Positions 51,002 through 59,157 of a stretch of DNA of 64,000 nucleotides are shown piece by piece. Made by a program: the position numbers and the translations under genes. The notes under the pieces were generated by a model. It made no database searches, was not told the DNA's origin, and was given only the letters and a program-made list of their open reading frames with translations. Positions within the stretch are counted from its first letter, which is position 1; each line of letters opens with the position of its first letter. Source of the stretch: DATBGZ01 sp963803115 (GTDB taxonomy: Bacteria > Actinomycetota > Actinomycetes > Mycobacteriales > Micromonosporaceae); the NCBI GenBank assembly GCA_963803115.1, contig CAWDLN010000020.1, positions 1 through 64,000 on the forward strand. Direction: 5' to 3'.

Positions 51002-51487
51002 CTAAGGACCCGATGGCGCGATGAGCTTCTTCGAGATTGCGCCATCCGCCGTACCGGTGGACGTCGCGCGCGGATCCATGACGCCGCGCATGAACAGGTA
51101 GCAGCCCGGAATATGTGGGCCGCCGCGAGCCGCCCACCGGTCCCGGTAGGCGGTCGGCGTCTCCCCCACCAACGCCGTGAACCGGGTCGAGAACGAGCCC
51201 AGGCTGCTGAAGCCGACAAGCATGCAGATCTCGGTGACCGTGAGGTTGGCCGCGCGCAAGAGATCCTGAGCGCGCTCGATCCGGCGTCGGGTCAGGTAGC
51301 GGATCGGGGTCTCGGCGTACGTCGCCTCGAAGGCGCGGACCAGATGGAACTTCGAAACACCGGCGACCCGGGCGATCTGGTCGAGGTCGAGCGCCGCCGA
51401 GTAGTGGCGGTCGATGTGATCCCGAGCCCGGCGCAGGTGCGGCAGCAGACCGACCGGTACGGGCGACACCGTCTGGTCACGCAACAA
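51002..51487 (-). CDS. AraC-family regulator
   Basis: About 161 residues. The start is uncertain: the frame opens with two TTG codons at 51487, and a GTG at 51469 is more usual. The whole protein is one AraC DNA-binding domain (ARDHIDRHYSAALDLDQIARVAGVSKFHLVRAFEATYAETPIRYLTRRRIERAQ, in part) with the second helix-turn-helix VTEICMLVGFSSLGSFSTRFTAL and a short tail. It presumably regulates the VOC gene downstream. Confidence 0.9.
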   Translation of the reverse strand: MLRDQTVSPVPVGLLPHLRRARDHIDRHYSAALDLDQIARVAGVSKFHLVRAFEATYAETPIRYLTRRRIERAQDLLRAANLTVTEICMLVGFSSLGSFSTRFTALVGETPTAYRDRWAARGGPHIPGCYLFMRGVMDPRATSTGTADGAISKKLIAPSGP

Positions 51488-51508
51488 CCGTACGGGTGCC
51501 CGAGGCGG

Positions 51509-52588
51509 TCAGATCACATCGGGCTCCAGCAACTCCCCCAGCCAGCCGGGCACAGCATCGCCCCACTCGCGTAGCGCCTCGTCGTCGGCGTCGAGCAGTG
51601 CCCGCTGCCAGGAGAGGGCACGGGCAACCTTCGCCACGTGCAGCGCCAGGCTCACCTCCCGGATCAGCTGCTCGCGCGGCGCGAAGCGGGTCCACGGCTC
51701 CAGATACGCGTCGCGCAGGCGCAGCAGCTCCGGCCCGCCATGCGGCAACGTGAACCGGTGCGCCGCGGACCGAAGACTGACCAAGAGCAGCGCGAAGGGA
51801 TGGCCAACATATGCGTCGCCCCAATCAAAGAAGCGATAATGCATTGGCTCGCGACTGTTTCCCTTTTGCTCGCGACTGCGGGGCTCGCTTCGCTCGCTCC
51901 TCGCGCTCGCGGCTGGGACATCGCTGGTGCTCGCTCCTCGCGCTTCGCGGTAACCGCCGGTCACGAAGACATTGCCATCGTGGATGTCGTCGTGTTGCAG
52001 GCTCACCGGTACGGCGGTCGCGGCGAGTTCGTCACACGCATCGCGATAGGCCGGCGCGTGCGCGGCGAGCGCCTCTCGCTGTCCGGGCTCCGCCGCCGCC
52101 CAGACGGCTGCGTCGTCGAGTAACGCATCAAAACGGGCGGGGAGTGCGTCCGTTGGTAGGTGCGGCACGCCGAGGTCGATCATCTCGTCGACGTGGTCGA
52201 TCAGGTCGACCTGGAGCGCAGCGTGCACCGCGAGAAACTGTTCCCACTGGTGTGGCTGATCATCAGCCGTCTCGCGCAGGGTCGGACCGCAATGGGGCAA
52301 CAAGGACCATCCGTGCTCGGCGTCGACCGCGATCGGCGCAACCGAGCGGTCTGGCGCCCATTTGGCGAGGGCGGCCAGTAATCCCGCCTCGTACCGGGAA
52401 CCGCGCCCGTTGGCCTTGAACCAGACGGCCGAATCGCCGACCGGCAACTGCGCGACCATCGACCACGGCCGCACCCGGGATGGTGGCGGGTCCCCGACCA
52501 CGGCCATGTTGTGGGCGGCGAGATTCTCCTCGACCCAGGCCCTGGCTTGTGGCCAGGCATCGAGCGGGCGGGGTGTGGTGCGCAGCAT
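51509..52588 (-). CDS. Phosphotransferase-family (APH-like) protein carrying an inserted low-complexity segment
   Basis: 359 residues. The catalytic loop is VSLQHDDIHDGNVFVT (about 196-210) and the metal-binding motif YRFFDWGDAYVGHPF (about 251-265). Between them, residues about 212-250 (REARGASTSDVP...REQKGNSREP) have no place in the family, where the two motifs are normally about 10-15 residues apart. They are encoded by direct and inverted repeats of the CTCGC(T/G) type (51841-51955). The insert keeps the frame but separates the two catalytic elements. The substrate is unknown; activity may be impaired or the insert may loop out. Confidence 0.85.
   Translation of the reverse strand: MLRTTPRPLDAWPQARAWVEENLAAHNMAVVGDPPPSRVRPWSMVAQLPVGDSAVWFKANGRGSRYEAGLLAALAKWAPDRSVAPIAVDAEHGWSLLPHCGPTLRETADDQPHQWEQFLAVHAALQVDLIDHVDEMIDLGVPHLPTDALPARFDALLDDAAVWAAAEPGQREALAAHAPAYRDACDELAATAVPVSLQHDDIHDGNVFVTGGYREARGASTSDVPAASARSERSEPRSREQKGNSREPMHYRFFDWGDAYVGHPFALLLVSLRSAAHRFTLPHGGPELLRLRDAYLEPWTRFAPREQLIREVSLALHVAKVARALSWQRALLDADDEALREWGDAVPGWLGELLEPDVI
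51841..51955. repeat. CTCGCTCC/CGCG low-complexity insertion inside a gene
   Basis: It contains gctcgctcctcgcgct twice (once as gctcgctcctcgcgct-cgcgg, once with a t change), ctcgcgactg twice, and cgcttcg motifs. It has the same composition as the repeats at 3663-3755 and 59157-59290. Its length is a multiple of 3, so the phosphotransferase frame survives. Confidence 0.65.
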
Positions 52589-52648
52589 GGGACGCGACGC
52601 TACCGTGCGGGCGGAGCGCCGTCCTGGGAGTTTTCCGACGATCCGGCG

Positions 52649-52671
52649 GCCCTCGAAGTCGCTTCGAGGGC
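52649..52671. promoter_or_regulatory. Perfect 10-bp hairpin in a divergent intergenic region
   Basis: gccctcgaag (52649-52658), loop tcg, cttcgagggc (52662-52671). The flanks repeat tccggcggccct. It lies upstream of both the phosphotransferase gene and the gene at 52799, so it is not a simple terminator; an operator or 5' leader structure is possible. Confidence 0.4.
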
Positions 52672-52798
52672 GCCTTCACGGTCCGGCGGCCCTGAGAGTC
52701 GGTTTTTGGCACCGGTGCATTGTGGACAGGCCCGGTTGCACGGGCCCGCTAGCGTGTGCGCGGACCTTGACCGACTTCATCAGAACCGTGAGGTGACC

Positions 52799-53191
52799 AT
52801 GACTACGTGGAACGACCTGAAGGCGTACGTACACAACCACTACAAGATCGCCGAAGAGCGCGACGACATGATCAAGCTGGTTTTCGAGACGGGCGGGATG
52901 CGGTCCCAGGTGGTCATCCTGTGGCACATGACGCTCGCCGGGAACGGCGAGCACTGGGTGCAGATCGAGTCACCATTCGGCGAGCTCGGCTCGCTCGACC
53001 TCACCGCCGCGCTGCAGGCGGTCGGCAACACGGTCTGTGGCGGCATGGCGCTGTTTGGGAACCTGGTCACGTTCCGGCACTCGCTGCCGCTCGATGACCT
53101 CAACATCGCCGAGTTCGAAGGGCCGCTCGCACTCGTCACGACGACTGCGGACAACCTCGAGAAGGCACTCGTCGGCGGCGACAAGTTCTAG
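52799..53191 (+). CDS. Conserved hypothetical, YbjN-like fold
   Basis: 130 residues from ATG at 52799 with GTGAGG upstream. The pattern TWNDLKAYVHNHYKIAEERDDMIKLVFETGGMRSQVVILWHMTLAGNGEHWVQIESPFGEL (in part), then SLPLDDLNIAEFEGPLALVTTTADNLEKALVGGDKF, resembles the actinobacterial YbjN/type-III-chaperone-like proteins. It is probably cytoplasmic; the function is unknown. It is followed by the hairpin at 53208-53257. Confidence 0.6.
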   Translation: MTTWNDLKAYVHNHYKIAEERDDMIKLVFETGGMRSQVVILWHMTLAGNGEHWVQIESPFGELGSLDLTAALQAVGNTVCGGMALFGNLVTFRHSLPLDDLNIAEFEGPLALVTTTADNLEKALVGGDKF

Positions 53192-53207
53192 CCCCGCTGC
53201 CGACGAC

Positions 53208-53257
53208 CTTGGCCGAATGCGCACTATCGGAGATCGACTAACGCGCATTCGGCCAAG
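53208..53257 (+). terminator. 15-bp inverted repeat after the YbjN-like gene
   Basis: The arms cttggccgaatgcgc (53208-53222) and gcgcattcggccaag (53243-53257) are exact, with a 20-base loop. It is 17 bases after the stop codon and 23 bases before the next gene. It may be a dispersed repeat serving as a terminator. Confidence 0.6.
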
Positions 53258-53279
53258 ATCGCGGGATAGGATCACGCGC

Positions 53280-53861
53280 GTGGAGCTGGAGATCATCCGG
53301 GCGGCGCCGGCCGACCGCGACGAGGTCGTGACGACGGTTGTGGCGGCCTTCATCGCCGACCCGGCGTATCGGTACTTCTTCCCGGACGACGATACGTACA
53401 AGCGGTACGCGACCACCTTCACGAGGTACTTGTTCGACAAGCGGGTCGGGCTGGGCTCGGTGTGGATCGCCGCTGGCGGTGCGGTCGTGGCACTCTGGGA
53501 TCCACCGGACAAACCAGCGACCGGCGGGCGGCCCGATTTGCCGCTGGACGTACTCGCACGCATCGACCGGTACGACGCGACGGTCCACCCCATGCTGCCC
53601 AGCGGGCCACATTGGTACCTCGGCGTGCTGGCCACGCACCCGGACCGGGCCGGGCGTCGCTGGGGCCGGCGGGTGATGGCGGCCGGTGTGACGACCGCCC
53701 ACGCGGACGGCCTACCCGCCTACCTCGAGACAACCAACCCGTCCAATGTGGACCTATACGAGCGGGAGGGGTGGCGAGTCGTCGGGGAGGCGAAAGACGA
53801 AATGCCGGCGACGTGGGTTCTGGTCAACCATCCATATCGGACTACTGGGGCGGAAGCGTGA
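53280..53861 (+). CDS. GNAT-family N-acetyltransferase
   Basis: 193 residues from GTG at 53280. It shows IIRAAPADRDEVVTTVVAAFIADPAYRYFFPDD, then HWYLGVLATHPDRAGRRWGRRVMAAGVTTAHADGLPAYLETTNPSNVDLYEREGWRVVGE (in part), which includes a variant acetyl-CoA-binding loop (HPDRAGRRWGRRVM, compare Q/RxxGxG/A). The ending fits the family. The 3' end overlaps the convergent response regulator by 20 bases. The acceptor is unknown. Confidence 0.9.
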   Translation: MELEIIRAAPADRDEVVTTVVAAFIADPAYRYFFPDDDTYKRYATTFTRYLFDKRVGLGSVWIAAGGAVVALWDPPDKPATGGRPDLPLDVLARIDRYDATVHPMLPSGPHWYLGVLATHPDRAGRRWGRRVMAAGVTTAHADGLPAYLETTNPSNVDLYEREGWRVVGEAKDEMPATWVLVNHPYRTTGAEA

Positions 53862-54285
53862 CCACGGTGACGAAGAAGTGGTCGATCTGGCGCACGACTT
53901 CAACGAACCGGTTGAAGTCAACCGGCTTCGTGACATAGGCGTTGGCGTGCAGCTTGTAGCTGCGCAGGATGTCCTCGTCCGATGAGGACGTGGTGAGCAC
54001 AACGATCGGGATGTCGCACAGGTCGGGGTCGGCCTTGATATCGGCCAGAACTTCGCGGCCGTCCTTGCGCGGAAGGTTCAGGTCCAGAAGCACGAGTCCC
54101 GGCCGGGGAGCGTTCTGGTAACCTTCCTCTCGCCGCAGGAACTTCGTCGCCTCGATGCCGTCATTGACCACGTGCAGGTTGTTGACGACCTTGTGCTGCG
54201 CGAACGCCTCGCGGGTCATCAGGACATCGCCGGGATCGTCCTCCACGAGGAGGACATCGATGACATTGACAACCGCCTCAGCCAT
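53842..54285 (-). CDS. Single-domain response regulator (Rcp1-like)
   Basis: 147 residues, a receiver domain only: acidic pocket LLVEDDPGDVLM, phosphorylation Asp in GLVLLDLNLPRKDG, Thr in PIVVLTTSSSDED and Lys in AYVTKPVDFNRFVEVV. With no output domain it probably relays phosphate or acts through protein contacts, like cyanobacterial Rcp1. Its start overlaps the histidine kinase stop by 8 nt, so the two are a pair. Confidence 0.93.
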   Translation of the reverse strand: MAEAVVNVIDVLLVEDDPGDVLMTREAFAQHKVVNNLHVVNDGIEATKFLRREEGYQNAPRPGLVLLDLNLPRKDGREVLADIKADPDLCDIPIVVLTTSSSDEDILRSYKLHANAYVTKPVDFNRFVEVVRQIDHFFVTVVTLPPQ

Positions 54286-55840
54286 GGTCCGGTCCTTCTG
54301 TGGATGGGTTCTTCGGCAATGTGAACTGGAACCTGCTTCCGTGTCCGCCCGAGCCGGCATCCAGCCAGATCTGGCCGCCGTGGTACTCGATGATCTTACG
54401 CACCATCGCAAGGCCGATTCCCGTGCCCGGGTACGCCTCTCGCGAATGCAGCCGCTGGAAGATCGTGAAGATCCGTTCGGCGTACTCCGGTTCGACGCCG
54501 ATACCGTTGTCCTCGCAAGCGAAGACCCATTTGTCGCCACCATCGACGGCCGTGATCCCCACCTGCGGCGTCACGTCGGGTCGGCGGAATTTGATCGCGT
54601 TGCCGATGAGGTTCCGCAGCGCGGTCGCGAGCAGCATCGGGTCGCCGAAGACGGTGGGCAGCGGCCCGTGCGTGACCCTCGCCCCGCTCTCGGCGATGGC
54701 TTCGGCCAGGTCCGTTGTCGCCGTCTCCAGGATCCCAGCGGCAGGCACGAACTGGCTCTCGTTGCGTATCCGGCCCACCCGCGAGAATGCGAGCAGATCG
54801 TTGATGAGTGCCTGCATCCGCTTGGCGCCGTCCACGCTGAAGTCGATGTACTGCTTCGCCCGGTCGTCGAGGCTGTCCCGGTAGCGGTCGGCGAGCAGCT
54901 GGCTGAAGCTGGCCACCTTCCGCAGCGGCTCCTGAAGGTCGTGCGAGGCGACATAGGCGAACTGCTCCAACTCGGCATTGGACCGCAACAACTCCCGCGC
55001 CTGTTCGTCGAGCTGAAGGTGAGCCTGCTGTAAGGCGGCGAGTTCCTCGAGGATTCGGTGGCGCATGAGGTCCACGTCCCCGCCGAGAGCAACCAGTTCG
55101 GCCGGCCCGCTGCCCCGCACCTTCCGGCGGAAGTCTCCCGCCGCCACCAAGCGAACCTGGCTGGCGAGCGCCGCTATTGGCTCGGTGACACCACGGTTCA
55201 GCCCGACCACAAGCGCCGCCAACCCGACCAGCAGTGCGATGCCGATGCCCATCCCGATCCGCTCGAGCGACCGGGCCGAGTCGGCCAATTGTTGGCGGGA
55301 CTCGGCCCGCAGGGCGCTCAGGTACGCGTCCTGGGCGTCCAGTCGCGCCCGGACGGTGTCGAACAGGTCCCGGCCCATGTCGTCCGACGGCCGGGCGCTA
55401 TCGGGCAGTCCGGCGCGAACTCCGTCGATGGTCGGCTGCGCGTAGTCGGTGCGCCAGCGTCCGATCGCCTGCTCGACCGCGTCGAGGTTGGCGGTCGCGA
55501 TGGGGTACCGATTCGCGAGCAGCGAGCGAAGCGTGGCGACGTTGCTCTTCTGGGCCGCCACGCCGTCCGTGTACGGCTCGAGATACACGGGGTCGCGGGC
55601 GAGGACGTAGCCTCGAACGCCGGTCTCCTGATTGACCAGTGCGGCCGACAGCTCCTGCGCCGCGTTAGCCGCCGGGTCCAGTTCATCGGCGAGTCGCTCC
55701 CGAGCATCGGTCAGACGGACGATGCCCACGGCGCCGCTGATGATGCCGAGCACGGCGATGGCGGCGGCCGCGACGGTGGCGAAGGCCGCCCAGCGACGCA
55801 GCGTCCAACGGTCACCGCCGGCTTCGGAGGATTCGGTCAC
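54278..55840 (-). CDS. CHASE3-HAMP sensor histidine kinase
   Basis: 520 residues from GTG at 55840 (VTESSEAGGDRWTLRRWA); a longer form from GTG at 55948 is possible. A membrane helix FATVAAAAIAVLGIISGAVG is followed by a CHASE3-type external domain (LSAALVNQETGVRGYVLARDPVYLEPY). A second helix (GIALLVGLAALVVGL) and HAMP come next, then the H box FAYVASHDLQEPLRKVASFSQLL, N box LRNLIGNAIKF, G boxes FACEDNGIGVEPEYAERIF and YPGTGIGLAMVRKIIEYHGG (in part). The H box is of the phytochrome/Rcp1-linked type. It phosphorylates the response regulator encoded downstream. The signal is unknown. Confidence 0.92.
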   Translation of the reverse strand: MTESSEAGGDRWTLRRWAAFATVAAAAIAVLGIISGAVGIVRLTDARERLADELDPAANAAQELSAALVNQETGVRGYVLARDPVYLEPYTDGVAAQKSNVATLRSLLANRYPIATANLDAVEQAIGRWRTDYAQPTIDGVRAGLPDSARPSDDMGRDLFDTVRARLDAQDAYLSALRAESRQQLADSARSLERIGMGIGIALLVGLAALVVGLNRGVTEPIAALASQVRLVAAGDFRRKVRGSGPAELVALGGDVDLMRHRILEELAALQQAHLQLDEQARELLRSNAELEQFAYVASHDLQEPLRKVASFSQLLADRYRDSLDDRAKQYIDFSVDGAKRMQALINDLLAFSRVGRIRNESQFVPAAGILETATTDLAEAIAESGARVTHGPLPTVFGDPMLLATALRNLIGNAIKFRRPDVTPQVGITAVDGGDKWVFACEDNGIGVEPEYAERIFTIFQRLHSREAYPGTGIGLAMVRKIIEYHGGQIWLDAGSGGHGSRFQFTLPKNPSTEGPDHG

Positions 55841-55969
55841 GGTTCCCCGGTCAGGAGTGCGACGGACTCCCGTAGGGTATGGCACCTCGCCCCCGAGCGC
55901 CGGTTGAGTGAGCGTGGCCGGTTGATCTCTGTCCGTGTCATGCTGCACTTACCGACCCAAGGAGCAGAC

Positions 55970-57148
55970 GTGGCCACGATCGAGACACCCGCCGAGGCGG
56001 CAGAGGCGCGACCGCGACGCCGACGGAGCCCGGCCCGATTCGTCGCAACGCTCGTCGTGGTACTGGGACCGCTGTTCGGGGTTCCGTGGTGGACCCTGGT
56101 CCTCGCCCCGGGGTGGCCCCCAGCGGTCATGGCCGTGGGCACGTTCGCATTCGCCGCCGTCCTGGTCGCGTTTCCGTTCCTGATGTTCCGAGGACACGGG
56201 CGTGGCCTTGACTGGGCCGCCCGCACCGGCGACCTGATCCTGGGCGTGGTCTGGATCCTCTTTGCGTGGTCCGTCATTGGCAATGTGGCCGGCCTGGTCC
56301 TGTGGGCGGCCGGCGCCGCGAACTCCGCCGGCATCGTGGCGCTCTGCGTGGCGGCAGTGGCGATCGTGTTGAGTGTCTGGGGCTACGTTGAGGCGATGCG
56401 GGTGCCCCGCGTCCGCCGCGCGGAGGTCCGCATTCCCCGGCTCGGCACCGGGCTGGACGGCGCGCGCGTCGTGCTGCTCACCGACACTCATTATGGTCCC
56501 ATCGACCGGACCCGCTGGTCGGCTCGCGTCGTGGCGGCCGTGAACGCTCTCGACGCGGACGTCGTCTGCCACACCGGAGACATCGCCGACGGCACGGTCG
56601 CCCGGCGGCGCTCCCAATCCGCCCACTTGGGCGACGTGCGGGCCCGACTCGCTCGCGCATACGTGACCGGCAACCACGAGTACTTCGGCGAAGCGGAGGG
56701 CTGGCTCGAGCACATGCGAGAGCTCGGTTGGGAACCGCTGCACAACCGGCACCTGGTGCTCGAACGCGACGACGCCCGACTCATCCTGGCGGGTGTCGAC
56801 GACCGTACCGCGAAGTCCTCCGGGCGCCCCGGACATGGCGCCGACCACGGTGCCGCGCTGGCCGGCGCCGATCCGGACGTACCCGTGCTCCTCCTGGCAC
56901 ACCAGCCGAAGCAGATCGACGCCGCAGTGGCGCACGGGGTGGACCTCCAACTCTCCGGGCATACCCACGGCGGTCAGATCTGGCCATTTCATTTCCTGGT
57001 ACGGCTGGACCAGCCCGTGCTGCACGGACTCACCCGGCATGGTGACCGTACCCAGCTCTACACCAGCCGAGGCGCCGGGTTCTGGGGTCCACCCCTGCGG
57101 GTATTCGCACCCAGCGAGATCAGCCTGCTGACGCTACGAGCGGGGTAA
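55970..57148 (+). CDS. Membrane-anchored metallophosphoesterase
   Basis: 392 residues from GTG at 55970, preceded by AAGGAG 5 bases upstream. There are three to four membrane helices in the first 150 residues (FVATLVVVLGPLFGVPWWTLVL, VMAVGTFAFAAVLVAFPFLMF, AGIVALCVAAVAIVLSVWGYV, in part). The calcineurin-like domain follows with all metal ligands: VVLLTDTHYGPID, VCHTGDIADG, YVTGNHEYFG, LLAHQP and LQLSGHTHGGQIWP. The layout resembles YkuE/YaeI-type phosphodiesterases acting on membrane substrates. It is divergent from the histidine kinase. Confidence 0.92.
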   Translation: MATIETPAEAAEARPRRRRSPARFVATLVVVLGPLFGVPWWTLVLAPGWPPAVMAVGTFAFAAVLVAFPFLMFRGHGRGLDWAARTGDLILGVVWILFAWSVIGNVAGLVLWAAGAANSAGIVALCVAAVAIVLSVWGYVEAMRVPRVRRAEVRIPRLGTGLDGARVVLLTDTHYGPIDRTRWSARVVAAVNALDADVVCHTGDIADGTVARRRSQSAHLGDVRARLARAYVTGNHEYFGEAEGWLEHMRELGWEPLHNRHLVLERDDARLILAGVDDRTAKSSGRPGHGADHGAALAGADPDVPVLLLAHQPKQIDAAVAHGVDLQLSGHTHGGQIWPFHFLVRLDQPVLHGLTRHGDRTQLYTSRGAGFWGPPLRVFAPSEISLLTLRAG

Positions 57149-57172
57149 TCTGTCCACAGAGGAGTGTCGACA

Positions 57173-57940
57173 TCACAGGGTGGTCGCGATGCCTCCGTCG
57201 ACCGGGATGACCGCGCCCGTGACATAGGCGCCCGCGCGACTGGCCAGGAAGATCGCCACGCCCGCCATGTCGTCGGGCCGGCCAATGCGACCCAATGGCG
57301 ACATCGATGCTATGGCGTCACCGAAGTCGCGAAGGGTGGCCGCCATCATCTTGGACTCGAACGGCCCGGGCGCGATCGCGTTCACCGTGATGTACCGGGG
57401 ACCCAGCTCACGGGCCAGGACCCGGGTGAGCTGGTGCAGCGCCGCCTTGCTCGAGGAGTACGAATAGGTCGCCATCCCCGGCACGCGCAGGCCGTCGATC
57501 GAGCCGATGTTGATGATTCGGGCCGGGTCGTCCTGCGTCGCCGTCTGCGCCAAGGCCGGCAGTAGTGCCCGGGCGAGGAAGAACGGCGACTTTAGGTTGA
57601 GGTTGAGCACCTTGTCCCAGGCCGATTCGGGAAAGGTCTCCAGAGGCTCGCCCCACGTCGCCCCGGCGTTGTTGACCAGGATCTGCAGCATGCCGAACTC
57701 GGCGATGACCTGAGTCGCCAGTTCCTGGCAACCGTCCTCGGTGGACACGTCAACCGGCAGCGCGATGACCTCGCCGTGCGCGGCAAGTTCGGCCCGCGCC
57801 CGCTCACACGCGTCGGCCTTGCGCGAGCTGATCGCGACCTTGGCACCCGCGTCGAGGAGGCCTCGCGCAATCATCAGCCCGATCCCGCGACTACCGCCCG
57901 TGACCAACGCGGCCTTACCGGTGAGGTCGAACAAGTTCAT
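57173..57940 (-). CDS. Short-chain dehydrogenase/reductase
   Basis: 255 residues of the classical SDR type: TGGSRGIG nucleotide loop (AALVTGGSRGIGLMIARGLL), LVNNAGATWGEP, catalytic Ser/Tyr/Lys in IINIGSIDG and YSYSSSKAALHQLTR (Y-S-S-S-K), and a PG-type segment in NAIAPGPFESKM. The cofactor is probably NAD(P)H. It ends beside the tyrosine operon but starts just 29 bases beyond the fahA stop on the same strand; it could be a later gene of that operon or separate. Confidence 0.93.
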   Translation of the reverse strand: MNLFDLTGKAALVTGGSRGIGLMIARGLLDAGAKVAISSRKADACERARAELAAHGEVIALPVDVSTEDGCQELATQVIAEFGMLQILVNNAGATWGEPLETFPESAWDKVLNLNLKSPFFLARALLPALAQTATQDDPARIINIGSIDGLRVPGMATYSYSSSKAALHQLTRVLARELGPRYITVNAIAPGPFESKMMAATLRDFGDAIASMSPLGRIGRPDDMAGVAIFLASRAGAYVTGAVIPVDGGIATTL

Positions 57941-57969
57941 CGGCTGATTGAACCAGACCAGTCGCGGGT

Positions 57970-59157
57970 CTACCCGGCGGCCTGGATCACACCGGTGACT
58001 TCGCCGAAGCCGATCCGGACCCTGTCCGCGCCGGGTGCGCTCGCTCGGATCGTCACGGTGTCGCCGTCCTCGAGGAAACGCCGGGTCGATCCATCGCCGA
58101 GCGTCACTGGCTCGGTGCCGTTCCAGGTGAGCTCAAGCAGCGACCCGCGCTGTTGTGGCTCAGGACCGGATACGGTGCCCGACGCGAACAGATCCCCGCT
58201 GCGCAACGAGGCGCCGTTGACCGTCATGTGCGCCAGTTGTTGGGCGGCGGTCCAGTACATCTGCCGGAATGGCGGCCGGGACACGACGGTGCGGTTCCAC
58301 TCCACCTCGAGGTCGAGGTCGAGCCCCCACCGCTCGTCCCCGCACAGGTAGGGCAGCGGCGGAGGATCCTGCGCCGGCGGGGCGACCCGCGCGTGCTCCA
58401 GCGCCGCGAGCGGGACGACCCACGGCGAGATGGAGGTGGCGAACGACTTGCCGAGGAACGGTCCCAGCGGAACGTACTCCCAGGACTGGATGTCGCGGGC
58501 ACTCCAGTCATTGAGCAGCACCACGCCGAAGACGTGCTCGGCGAAGTCAGAGATCGGCACGGGCGTGCCCAATCGCGAGGGCACCCCGACAACGAAACCG
58601 ACCTCCGCCTCGATGTCCAGCCGCTGGCATGGGCCGAAGGTCGGGTGAGCGTCGGTCGAGTCCTTGCGCTGCCCGCTCGGCCGGACGACCGGGGTGCCGG
58701 AGACGACCACGGTGCCGGATCGGCCGTGGTATCCGATCGGCAGGTGCTTCCAGTTCGGCGTCAGCGGTTCGGCATTCGGCCGGAACATCTTGCCCACATT
58801 GGACGCATGGTGCTCACTCGCGTAGAAATCGACGTAGTCGGCGACTTCGAACGGCAGGTGCATGAGTGCCGGGGTCAGCAGGTGAGGTGTGACCGACGGA
58901 AGGTGAACCGGGTCGGTGAGAAGCTCGGTCAGCCGGGCCCGTACCTCATCCCACGCCTCGCGACCGCGCGACATGAAGCCGTTGAGGGTGCTCTGGGCAA
59001 GGTCGACGGCGTACGGCACGTCGAGCTTGGACACATCGAGCACCTTATTGCCGATCGCCACGCCCACGCGCCGATCGCCGTCCACAGTGGAGAACACGCC
59101 GTACGGAAGGTTCTGGATCGGAAAGTCGCTGCCGGCCGGTACGTCCACCCAGGTCAT
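57970..59157 (-). CDS. fahA: Fumarylacetoacetase
   Basis: 395 residues from ATG at 59157, which overlaps the preceding stop by 4 nt (ATGA). Motifs: DYVDFYASEHHASNVGKMFRP, LPIGYHGRSGTVVVSGTPVVRPSGQ, LDIEAEVGFVVG (metal Glu), VVLLNDWSARDIQSWEYVPLGPFLGKSFATSISPWVV, and GSLLELTWNGTEPV (all in part). It cleaves fumarylacetoacetate to fumarate and acetoacetate, the last step of tyrosine catabolism. Confidence 0.95.
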   Translation of the reverse strand: MTWVDVPAGSDFPIQNLPYGVFSTVDGDRRVGVAIGNKVLDVSKLDVPYAVDLAQSTLNGFMSRGREAWDEVRARLTELLTDPVHLPSVTPHLLTPALMHLPFEVADYVDFYASEHHASNVGKMFRPNAEPLTPNWKHLPIGYHGRSGTVVVSGTPVVRPSGQRKDSTDAHPTFGPCQRLDIEAEVGFVVGVPSRLGTPVPISDFAEHVFGVVLLNDWSARDIQSWEYVPLGPFLGKSFATSISPWVVPLAALEHARVAPPAQDPPPLPYLCGDERWGLDLDLEVEWNRTVVSRPPFRQMYWTAAQQLAHMTVNGASLRSGDLFASGTVSGPEPQQRGSLLELTWNGTEPVTLGDGSTRRFLEDGDTVTIRASAPGADRVRIGFGEVTGVIQAAG

